From Marilutibacter penaei (GTDB lineage Bacteria > Pseudomonadota > Gammaproteobacteria > Xanthomonadales > Xanthomonadaceae), in the NCBI RefSeq assembly GCF_014145395.1, contig NZ_JACHTE010000006.1, positions 235,391 through 299,390 on the forward strand: a DNA stretch of 64,000 nucleotides, read 5' to 3'. Below, piece after piece: positions 36,380 to 44,241 of this stretch; position 1 is the first letter of the stretch, and each line of letters opens with the position of its first letter. Under the pieces are notes generated by a model. It worked only from the letters and a program-made list of their open reading frames with translations. It made no database searches and was not told where the DNA came from. Made by a program: the position numbers and the translations under genes.

Positions 36380-37546
36380 ATGCGGATCCGCCGCTGCGCG
36401 ATCCTGCTGATCGAGCCGCGCGAGTCGGCCGTCTTCGACTTCGGCAGTCTGCTTCGTGGCGGCGATGGCGTGGCGCGGCGTCGCCGTCTGGTCGCGCTGG
36501 CCGCCCATCTCGACGCCGAGGTGGAGATCGATGCCGAAGCCTGCCGCGTGCTCACCGCGCTGAGCCCCGGCGAATGGACCGGGGCCGCCGCCGCGGACGT
36601 CCCGGAAGCATGCCTGGCCTTCCTCCTCGAGTCGGGTCTGGTGCTGTCCGATGCCCCCGCCCATGCCACCATGGCGGCGCGGGACCAGCGCATGCGCGAC
36701 GCGCATTGGCACCCGCTGGCGGCCACCCTCCATGCCTTCACCCGCTGGGACGGCGTGGAAGCGGTGGCGCACATGCGCGAAAGCGGGCTGGACCGGGCGG
36801 AGGGCCTGCGTGCCTCGCTGGGCCCGCCGCCGGCTGCCGATCCCCCCGGCGACGGAGAGGGCGTCGTGCTGCCCTGGGCCCCGCCGACCGCGTTCGACGC
36901 GCTGCTGGCACGCCGTACGACCTGCCGCAACTTCGACACCGCGCGCGCGCTGCCTTTCGACAGCTTCGCACAGGTGCTGCAGCGGGTGTTCGCGGCACAG
37001 GCGCAGGTCCATGTCGCGGAAGACACCGTGTTCATGAAGAAGAACGTGCCGTCCGGCGGCGGCCTGCACCCGATCGATTGCCACCTCGTCCTGCAGCGCG
37101 TGGAGGGCATGGCGGACGGGATCTATCGCTACGATCCCTTGCGTCATGCGCTGCACCCGCAGCCCGCACCGGACGTCCCGGTCCGTGCGTTCCTGGAGCA
37201 GGCGATGGCCGGCCAGCACTGGTTCGCCGACGCCCATTGCGCGGCGGTGCTGGTGCCCCGTTTCGACCGCAGTTTCTGGAAATACCGCCAGCACGCGAAG
37301 GCCTACCGCGTGGTGCTGATGGAGGCGGGCCACCTGTCCCAGATGCTGTACCTGGCGGCGACGGAGGCCGGCCTGGGCGCCTTCGTGACAGGGGCGGTCA
37401 ATGACCGCCAGCTGGAGCGCGCGTTGGGGCTGGATCCGGCCCGGCAGGGTATCCTGGCGATCGGCGGCTTCGGCTGGCGGGCCCCCCGGATGGAAACGGC
37501 CGAGTTCGACCCCGCCGGTGAAGTATGGGCGCCGCGAGGGGAGTGA
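36380..37546 (+). CDS. Putative peptide maturation dehydrogenase (SagB-like FMN nitroreductase fold)
   Basis: 388 aa from MRIRRCAILLIEP, with AGGAGG as ribosome site. The N-terminal 150 residues are family-specific. From about 165 a nitroreductase/SagB domain follows: RRTTCRNFDTARALPFDSFA, then VPSGGGLHPIDCHLVLQRVE with GIYRYDPLRHAL, EAGHLSQMLYLAATEAGLGA and GLDPARQGILAIGGFG. SagB-type enzymes oxidise azolines to azoles, but this branch occurs with NHLP-like peptides and no YcaO/McrA partner is seen here. It diverges from the precursor gene across a 148-nt gap. I infer an oxidative modification of the precursor or a related peptide. Confidence 0.82.
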   Translation: MRIRRCAILLIEPRESAVFDFGSLLRGGDGVARRRRLVALAAHLDAEVEIDAEACRVLTALSPGEWTGAAAADVPEACLAFLLESGLVLSDAPAHATMAARDQRMRDAHWHPLAATLHAFTRWDGVEAVAHMRESGLDRAEGLRASLGPPPAADPPGDGEGVVLPWAPPTAFDALLARRTTCRNFDTARALPFDSFAQVLQRVFAAQAQVHVAEDTVFMKKNVPSGGGLHPIDCHLVLQRVEGMADGIYRYDPLRHALHPQPAPDVPVRAFLEQAMAGQHWFADAHCAAVLVPRFDRSFWKYRQHAKAYRVVLMEAGHLSQMLYLAATEAGLGAFVTGAVNDRQLERALGLDPARQGILAIGGFGWRAPRMETAEFDPAGEVWAPRGE

Positions 37547-37624
37547 AACCGGGCACTCGACAGGCCCCTTGCGGCTCGGCTAGCCTCGCTTTTCCGCAAT
37601 CGTGCAACGAAACAGGGGACCCCC

Positions 37625-38089
37625 ATGTGCAGGAAGCTCGTTACCTTCGTCGTGGCTGCAAGCCTGGCCATGGCCTCCTCGGCCTGGGCGGGGGAGACCG
37701 AATCGCTCAACCTCGATGAAGTACGCAGCCAGCAGGCCGATATCCGTGCCGGCGTCAATGCCGCCACCGGCATCTACGAAGACATGAGCGAAGCGAACCG
37801 GCGGCAATTGCTGGAGCGCCAGGACCGCGTGCTGCGTGCCATCGACGGAAAGACCCGCGGCGCCGAGCTCACCGAAGATGCGCAGATCGCCGTGTTCAAC
37901 GATCTCGAGTGGATCGAGGCGGCCATCAACAGGGCGGAAGACGAGCGCATGGTCTGCGAACGCCGCAAGCAGCTGGGCAGCAACCGCAAGGAACGGGTCT
38001 GCATGACGGTCGCCCAGCAGCGCGAGATGCGCGAGCGCGCCCGTGCCGAGATGATGCGGGGCGACCGCAACATGCGCGTCGGCAACTGA
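37625..38089 (+). CDS. Secreted helical protein with two cysteines, copy 1 of a tandem pair
   Basis: 154 aa. A signal peptide (MCRKLVTFVVAASLAMASSA-WA) precedes a charged, helical mature part. A C-terminal motif reads VCERRKQLGSNRKERVCMTV, which its neighbour shares as ECWREHKVGTNMKETRCATV, each flanked by an FN-(D/A)-LE segment. I do not recognise the family. The two cysteines 16 residues apart could form a disulphide in the periplasm. It lies 78 nt after the SagB-like gene, with a GGGGA ribosome site, so it may belong to the same locus. Confidence 0.75.
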   Translation: MCRKLVTFVVAASLAMASSAWAGETESLNLDEVRSQQADIRAGVNAATGIYEDMSEANRRQLLERQDRVLRAIDGKTRGAELTEDAQIAVFNDLEWIEAAINRAEDERMVCERRKQLGSNRKERVCMTVAQQREMRERARAEMMRGDRNMRVGN

Positions 38090-38210
38090 GGGCCTGCGCG
38101 GCGCGGGTCGTCACTGACCGGGCAAGACGAGCAGGGGCTCGGGCCGGCTGGCTTGAGCCCCCGTTTTTTGCGGCGTATCTTCGAAGCTTCCCCCGCTTCG
38201 GAGCATGACC

Positions 38211-38690
38211 ATGGGCAAGTCCACGTTGTTCTTTGGTGCCGTCGTCCTCCTGGCCCCGGCCTTGGCGCTGGCCAGCGCCGACAAGGTCGGGCAGATCCTC
38301 GAGCAGCAACGGTACATCCAGGAACAGACCGAGAAGTCGACCGGCGACTACGCCCGCTTCAACCCCGAGGCGCGGCAACGCATCGAGAGCGCGCAGACGC
38401 AGATCTTCGACCTGCTGGACGGCGTGACCTCGGTCGACCAGTTGCCCGGCAGCGAACAGGCCGAACTGTTCAACGCGCTCGAGGAGGTCAAGGCCGTGCT
38501 GACCGAGAACGAGGACGATCGCCAGGAATGCTGGCGGGAGCACAAGGTCGGGACCAACATGAAGGAGACGCGCTGCGCGACCGTGGCCGAACTGCGGGCC
38601 GTCCAGCAGGACACCCGTGGCTACCTGGATCGTGCGACCCGCTGCAGCGGCGATTGCGGAAGCGGCAGGGGGCTGGAAGGCGGGCTGTAG
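38211..38690 (+). CDS. Secreted helical protein, copy 2 of a tandem pair
   Basis: 159 aa from the ATG that has GGAG at 7-nt spacing; an ATG 6 nt earlier is too close to the site. A signal peptide (STLFFGAVVLLAPALALASA) is present. The mature part is related to the preceding protein over the segment FNALEEVKAVLTENEDDRQE and the motif CWREHKVGTNMKETRC. It adds two more cysteines near the end (RCSGDCGSG). Function unknown. The pair probably arose by tandem duplication. Confidence 0.75.
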   Translation: MGKSTLFFGAVVLLAPALALASADKVGQILEQQRYIQEQTEKSTGDYARFNPEARQRIESAQTQIFDLLDGVTSVDQLPGSEQAELFNALEEVKAVLTENEDDRQECWREHKVGTNMKETRCATVAELRAVQQDTRGYLDRATRCSGDCGSGRGLEGGL

Positions 38691-38714
38691 GCGAGCCGCG
38701 CGTCGCGCGGAGGT

Positions 38715-40214
38715 TCACGCCGGCCGCTCCAGCGTGCGGTAACCGATCGCCTCGGCCAGGTGGGGCGTGGCGATCGACTCGGCTGCGTCGAGGTCCGCGA
38801 TCGTCCGGGCCATCCGCAGGATGCGCTGCATCGAGCGGGCTGAGAGCCGCATGGCGTCCACCGCACGCTCCAGTAGACGCTGGTCGGCGCCGTCCAGCTG
38901 GCAGTGCCGGTCCGTCTCTGCCTGCCCAAGCCGGGCGTTGAGCTGGCCGCAGCGGTCCAACTGCCGTTGGCGTGCGGCGGCCACGCGTACCTGCACGACG
39001 GAGGAGGACTCGCCGCGCCCGGCGTGCGGCCGCAATTCGGCCGGAGGCAGTCGCGGCACCGCGACGTGCAGGTCTATCCGGTCCATCAGCGGTCCCGAGA
39101 TCCGCGCCCGGTACCGGCGCACGGCGTCGCCGCCGCAACTGCATCGCCCGTCCGGGTCTCCGGCCCATCCGCAGGGGCACGGATTCATGGCGGCCACGAG
39201 CTGGAAGCGCGCCGGAAATTCCGCGCTGTGCGCCGCGCGCGACACCGTGACCGTGCCGGATTCCAGCGGTTCGCGGAGCGTCTCAAGCGCATGCCGGCTC
39301 CATTCCGGCAGTTCGTCCATGAACAGCACGCCGTGGTGGGCCAGGGAGACCTCCCCGGGACGTGGCCGGCTGCCTCCGCCGATCAGCGCCACCGCGCTTG
39401 CGGAATGATGCGGTGCCCGGAAGGGACGCTGCCGCCAGCAGGCGGGATCGAAACCACGGGAGCCGATCGAGGCGATCGATGCCGACTCCAGCGCCTCGGC
39501 CTCGCTGGCGGGCGGCAGCAGCCCCGCCAGGCGGGAGGCGAGCAGGGTCTTCCCGCACCCGGGCGGACCGACCAGCAGCAGGTGGTGCGCGCCCGCGGCT
39601 GCCACTTCCAGGGCGCGCCGGGCCTGCGCCTGGCCGCGCACGTCGGCGAGGTCCGGCAAGGCGGCGGGCTGTCGGAGGGGAGGCGTGGCCCGGGCGAGCG
39701 GCTTGCCCTGTTGGAGGTAGGCGCAGACCTCCAGCAGCGTATGTGCGGTCAGGACCTCCGTGCCGGCACTCAGGGCCGCCTCCGCGCCGTTGTCGGCGGG
39801 CACCACCAGACGCCGTCCGGCCTCCGCTGCCGCAAGGGCCGCCGGCAGTACGCCGTCCACCGGGCGCAGCATGCCCGTCAGGCCCAGTTCGCCGATGAAC
39901 TCCAGGCCGTCCAGTGCATCCAGCGGCAGTTGTCCGCTGGCCGCCAGCAGCCCCACCGCGATGGGCAGGTCGAAACGCCCCCCGTCCTTGGGCAGGTCGG
40001 CGGGGGCCAGGTTGACGGTGATGCGGCGCGCCGGGAACTCGAACTGTGCGCACTGCAGGGCCGCACGCACCCGGTCCTTGGATTCACGGACCGCGGCCTC
40101 GGGCAGGCCGACGATCGACATGGAGGGCAGGCCGCCGGCCAGGTGCACTTCCACCCGCACCGCGGGCGCACGCACCCCCGACCGCGCACGTCCGTGCACG
40201 AGGGCGAGGTTCAT
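38715..40214 (-). CDS. comM: ComM/YifB family Mg-chelatase-like AAA+ ATPase
   Basis: 499 aa. An N-terminal Lon-protease-like fold (HLAGGLPSMSIVGLPEAAVR) is followed by an AAA+ module with Walker A GPPGCGKT, Walker B VLFMDELPEW and the sensor segment MNPCPCGWAG with its cysteine cluster, then a C-terminal Mg-chelatase domain (LSARSMQRILRMARTIADLD). ComM is a helicase that extends branch migration during natural transformation. It is read with ubiK upstream (11-nt gap), so both may share a message. Confidence 0.94.
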   Translation of the reverse strand: MNLALVHGRARSGVRAPAVRVEVHLAGGLPSMSIVGLPEAAVRESKDRVRAALQCAQFEFPARRITVNLAPADLPKDGGRFDLPIAVGLLAASGQLPLDALDGLEFIGELGLTGMLRPVDGVLPAALAAAEAGRRLVVPADNGAEAALSAGTEVLTAHTLLEVCAYLQQGKPLARATPPLRQPAALPDLADVRGQAQARRALEVAAAGAHHLLLVGPPGCGKTLLASRLAGLLPPASEAEALESASIASIGSRGFDPACWRQRPFRAPHHSASAVALIGGGSRPRPGEVSLAHHGVLFMDELPEWSRHALETLREPLESGTVTVSRAAHSAEFPARFQLVAAMNPCPCGWAGDPDGRCSCGGDAVRRYRARISGPLMDRIDLHVAVPRLPPAELRPHAGRGESSSVVQVRVAAARQRQLDRCGQLNARLGQAETDRHCQLDGADQRLLERAVDAMRLSARSMQRILRMARTIADLDAAESIATPHLAEAIGYRTLERPA

Positions 40215-40225
40215 GCGGGGTGGCC

Positions 40226-40486
40226 TCAGTGGTGCGGGGGGTGAGCCCGCTGGGATTCCAGCTCGTCGACCGTCCGCTGCAGCGCTTCGAGTTTCTCGCG
40301 GGTCCGCTGCAGTACCGCCCGCTGGACCTCGAACTCCTCACGCGTGACCAGGTCGAGCTTCTGGAGTCCGCCCTGCAGCACGCTGCGGAAGTTCTCCTGC
40401 AGCTCCTCCCGGCCTTCCCGCATGCCGGGCGGCACCAGGTTGCTCAGGCGGCGTGCGAGTTCGTCGATGTGGCTCAGGTCGATCAT
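40226..40486 (-). CDS. ubiK: UbiK, accessory factor of ubiquinone synthesis (BMFP domain)
   Basis: 86 aa from MIDLSHIDELARRLSNLVPP, with GGAGG 6 nt upstream; two earlier in-frame ATGs are badly placed. The amphipathic N-terminus and the coiled coil at about 45-82 (EEFEVQRAVLQRTREKLEAL) are the UbiK/YqiC pattern. UbiK is a membrane-fusogenic coiled-coil trimer that binds UbiJ, encoded at 18.5 kb in this window. Confidence 0.9.
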   Translation of the reverse strand: MIDLSHIDELARRLSNLVPPGMREGREELQENFRSVLQGGLQKLDLVTREEFEVQRAVLQRTREKLEALQRTVDELESQRAHPPHH

Positions 40487-40530
40487 GGGCATCCTCCGGC
40501 GATGCATCCAGCTTGGCCCGTCGCGCGTGA

Positions 40531-41016
<486 letters not shown>

Positions 41017-41096
41017 GGCCTCCGGTGGCCGGTTGTTGTCCCCTTGACCGTTGACCGGAGTGCCCCGGATGCCGGGGGACCGGAGCGGAGGGGGAC

Positions 41097-41987
41097 GTGA
41101 GGGCACTGAGCGGGATCGATGAAACCCAGGCGCGGACCTGCCTGGATCGCAAGGCATTCCTGTTCGGGCATACGCTGGAAGCGCACCCCGCGATGTCCCT
41201 GGCGAACCTGGCCGAGGTCATCCCGGCCCTGCCGGCGAACCAGGTGTTCCACTCCAATGGTCGCCTGCAGAACGGCGACGATTTCGACAATGCGCACAAC
41301 CTGCACAGACCGGAAGAAAGCCTGGCGCAGGCGCTGGAGCAGCTGCGTACCACCGACGCCTACATCATGGTCCGCCAGCCCGAGGTGCACGCGTCCTTCA
41401 AGCCGCTGTACGACGCCCTGTGCGCGGATGTCGCCCGGATGGCAACGGCGGCGGGGCTGCCGCCCGTGGTCGACGATGCCATGCTGTACCTGTTCCTCGC
41501 TTCGCCCGGCAGTGTCACGCCCTTCCATATCGATCGCTACTCGACCTGCCTGATGCAGGTGCGTGGCCACAAGGAAGTGGTGGTCTATCCGCCGTGGGAC
41601 CCGCGGGTGGTGGCCGATCGGGACACCGAACAGTTCTTCGCCCGCACCGGTGACCGTCCGCCGTGGCGGCCGGAAGCGGAGCCGCTCGGCGAGCGCTTCG
41701 CGTTCAGCCCCGGCCAGGCGCTGCACATCCCCTTTGCCGCCGGGCACCATGTGCGCAACGGCGACGATGACGTGTCGATCTCCGTGTCGATCATCTTCAA
41801 GACGGCCGAGAGCCGGCGCCTGATGCGCGCGCTGCTGTTCAACCAGCGCGCGCGCCGCTGGCTGTCGCGCGTCGGCATGGAACCCCGTCGCGTGGCGATG
41901 GGCGCGCCCGGCGTGGCTACCAAGGCGGGCCTGTGGAACGCGGCGCGGGGCATTGCTTCGGTGCTGGGGGCGCGCGGCGTGGCATGA
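41097..41987 (+). CDS. JmjC-like cupin domain protein
   Basis: 296 aa from a GTG with CGGAGGGGG upstream. A cupin-8/JmjC-like fold is suggested by SPGSVTPFHIDRYSTCLMQV, with His144 and Asp146 as metal ligands, the GHKEVVVYPPWD strand, and the distal HIPFAAGHHVRNG with His217/His218. This arrangement is typical of Fe(II)/2-oxoglutarate hydroxylases acting on proteins or small molecules. The substrate is unknown. It overlaps the SGNH lipoprotein gene by ATGA, so the two are coupled. Confidence 0.82.
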   Translation: MRALSGIDETQARTCLDRKAFLFGHTLEAHPAMSLANLAEVIPALPANQVFHSNGRLQNGDDFDNAHNLHRPEESLAQALEQLRTTDAYIMVRQPEVHASFKPLYDALCADVARMATAAGLPPVVDDAMLYLFLASPGSVTPFHIDRYSTCLMQVRGHKEVVVYPPWDPRVVADRDTEQFFARTGDRPPWRPEAEPLGERFAFSPGQALHIPFAAGHHVRNGDDDVSISVSIIFKTAESRRLMRALLFNQRARRWLSRVGMEPRRVAMGAPGVATKAGLWNAARGIASVLGARGVA

Positions 41988-43033
41988 GGGGTGCATGGCT
42001 CCTGCTCTTCACCGGGGTCCTGCTTCTGGTGGGGTGCCGGGCCGACGTCGCATCGCCGGGACCGGACGGTCGCTGGGCGCTGGCGGTGGTGGGGGACTCC
42101 GACAGCCACGGTTACCAGGACAGCGTGCATTTCCCGCCCTCCGGCGGACTGCGCGGCGGCGCCTACCATGCCGTCAGCTTCAACTGGCATGAGCTGGTCG
42201 GACGGCTGCGCGGCGAAGAGGTCGATACGGGCGTCCGGGGCATCCGGGGCACCCGGGGCCGCATCGCACGCGTGCTCAATGCGGTGGGGATTCCCTCACG
42301 CTCTCCCCGCAAGGACGACCGTGCCTACAACTTCGCCGTGACGGGCGCGGGTTGCGGCGACCTGCTGGAGGGTCACCGCGAAGTGCGAAGCCTGGTGGCG
42401 ATGATGGATGCCGATCCGGCGCGCTGGCGGCGCGGCGTGGTGGTGTTCCGGATCGGAGTGAAGGATTTCGGCATGGGCAGCGAGTTGCGTGCGCTCGCAC
42501 GGGATCCGCGGGATCCGACGTTGGTTCCCGTCATCGATGCCTGCATCGAGGCGATTGCGCGATCGGTGGCGTTGATCCATGAGACGCATCCCGACACGCG
42601 GATCGTGCTCGTCGGGATCTTCGACAACACCCACTGGGCGCGCTACTTCGATGAAGGCTGGACCGGGGCCGAGCATGCCCGCGTCGCGACCGCGCTCGAC
42701 CGCTTCGATTCGGGCCTGGACAGGATGGCTGCCGCCGATCCGCGAATCGCCTTCTTCGACGACCGTGCCTGGTTCCACGCGCAGTTCGGTGGGGAGATCG
42801 TCGACGGACAGGCCGTCTACCACGATGTCTCGCTGCCCGGTGGGGTCAGGGTCGACAACAGCATCGGCAACGCACCCACGCATGCGACGCTCGCGGACGG
42901 TCATGCCGGGACCGTGTGGAACGCCCGTTGGGCCAATGCCCTGCTGGGGCTGGTGCGCGATACCTGGCACCTGCCCTCGACACCCATCACGGACGACGAG
43001 ATCGGTGACCTGGTCGCATCGTCCCGGCATTGA
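41984..43033 (+). CDS. SGNH/GDSL-type hydrolase, lipoprotein
   Basis: 349 aa starting at the ATG that overlaps the upstream stop. A lipoprotein signal LLLFTGVLLLVGC (Cys18) directs it to the envelope. Block I is VVGDSDSHGY with the probable nucleophile Ser39. The remaining SGNH blocks are less clear: GAGCGDLL may be block II, FRIGVKDF block III, and the ADGHAGT segment near the C-terminus could supply the Asp/His pair. It resembles alginate-O-acetyltransferase-like or esterase members only in outline. Partner of the JmjC-like cupin gene. Converges with speE. Confidence 0.75.
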   Translation: MRGAWLLLFTGVLLLVGCRADVASPGPDGRWALAVVGDSDSHGYQDSVHFPPSGGLRGGAYHAVSFNWHELVGRLRGEEVDTGVRGIRGTRGRIARVLNAVGIPSRSPRKDDRAYNFAVTGAGCGDLLEGHREVRSLVAMMDADPARWRRGVVVFRIGVKDFGMGSELRALARDPRDPTLVPVIDACIEAIARSVALIHETHPDTRIVLVGIFDNTHWARYFDEGWTGAEHARVATALDRFDSGLDRMAAADPRIAFFDDRAWFHAQFGGEIVDGQAVYHDVSLPGGVRVDNSIGNAPTHATLADGHAGTVWNARWANALLGLVRDTWHLPSTPITDDEIGDLVASSRH

Positions 43034-43138
43034 CGCCCTGCGCCGCTCCCAAGGCCCCAAGGCTCCAGAGCGCGCAGCCCCCCCAAAGCGCGCAGGCCCC
43101 GCCGGAGCGGGCCCCGCACTCCGCAGATGCGGACGGCG

Positions 43139-43990
43139 TTACTCGCCGAGCGCCGCGGCCACGAACGGCGGCGTCGACAACGCACCGGCGTGGATGTCCG
43201 CGGTGTAATACAGCGTCGGGAAGGCCTTGGCGCGCGCGTCGGCGGTGCGGAAGTCGAAACCTCCGCCCTTGCGCGCCAGGGTGCAGCTCCACCAGCCAGT
43301 CGGGTAGCACGGCTGCGGGAACGGCAGGGTCTTGAAGGTGGTGAACCCGGCCTTGCCCATCTCGCCGCGCATCTCCTTGATCAGGTCGAGCAGCATCAGC
43401 GGCGACTCGGACTGCTGGACGAGGATGCCGTCGTCCTTGAGCGCCTTGAAGCAGCTCTCGTAGAAGGCCTTGTTGAACAGGCCTTCGGCCGGACCGACCG
43501 GGTCGGTCGAGTCGACGATCACGATGTCGACGCTGTCGGCGGGGCAGTTCGCCATGTAGGCCACGCCGTCATCGAACAGCAGCTCGGCGCGCGGATCGCC
43601 GTTCGACTCGCACAGCTCCGGGAACCACTTCTCGGCCATGCGCGTGACCTGCTCGTCGATGTCGCACTGGGTCGCGCTCTCGACGCCCGGGTGGCGGAGC
43701 ACTTCGCGCAGGGTGCCGCAGTCGCCACCGCCGATGATGACGACCCGCTTCGGGGCCGCGTGGGTGAACAGCGCCGGGTGGGACATCATCTCGTGGTAGA
43801 GGAAGTTGTCCTTCGTGGTCAGCATCATCGCGCCGTCGATGAGCATCAGGTTGCCCCAGTCGGTGCTCTCGAAGATCTCGATCTTCTGGAACGGCGATTG
43901 CACCTCGTCCAGCTTGCGGGTGATGCGGTAGCCGATCGACGAACCGGTCGGTTCGAAGTTCTCGTGGTGCCACGTCGTCTGGGTGTTCAT
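43139..43990 (-). CDS. speE: Polyamine aminopropyltransferase (spermidine synthase)
   Basis: 283 aa from MNTQTTWHHENFEP. It transfers an aminopropyl group from decarboxylated S-adenosylmethionine to putrescine. Signatures: VVIIGGGDCGTLREVLRHPG (nucleotide-binding loop), the acidic DIDEQVT, and the catalytic VDSTDPVGPAEGLF with an aspartate. It is divergent from the arginine decarboxylase gene across 251 nt, which gives the route arginine to agmatine to spermidine at one locus. speD is not in the window. Confidence 0.95.
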   Translation of the reverse strand: MNTQTTWHHENFEPTGSSIGYRITRKLDEVQSPFQKIEIFESTDWGNLMLIDGAMMLTTKDNFLYHEMMSHPALFTHAAPKRVVIIGGGDCGTLREVLRHPGVESATQCDIDEQVTRMAEKWFPELCESNGDPRAELLFDDGVAYMANCPADSVDIVIVDSTDPVGPAEGLFNKAFYESCFKALKDDGILVQQSESPLMLLDLIKEMRGEMGKAGFTTFKTLPFPQPCYPTGWWSCTLARKGGGFDFRTADARAKAFPTLYYTADIHAGALSTPPFVAAALGE

Positions 43991-44241
43991 TCCACTCGTC
44001 CTGCGATGCCGCCACGTCGTTCCGAACGGATCCCGGCGTCCGGCGTGGCATCCGGGAAGCAGGGTGTCCGGCGGGCGGCGATGCGAGCCAGTCCGGCGGA
44101 CCTTCAAGGCCGCGAATTGTAGCGAACCCCTGCGAACATGCCGTGACCGCGCGCTGACCGCGGCCGGACCCCACACGCCGGCATCGCCCGCCGGGCGGTA
44201 GAATGCGCGTCCCCTTGGTTCCGCCGACAGGTGCTCCGCCG

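Noticed and set aside
36232..37110. Longer minus-strand frame extending the precursor peptide upstream to 408 codons
   Set aside because: The extra part is antisense to the SagB-like gene and lacks a ribosome site; the ATG at 36231 has one.
43034..43138. Short direct repeat AGCGCGCAG between the SGNH gene and speE
   Set aside because: Two copies only in a GC-rich convergent gap; no hairpin with a T-run, so not called a terminator or element.
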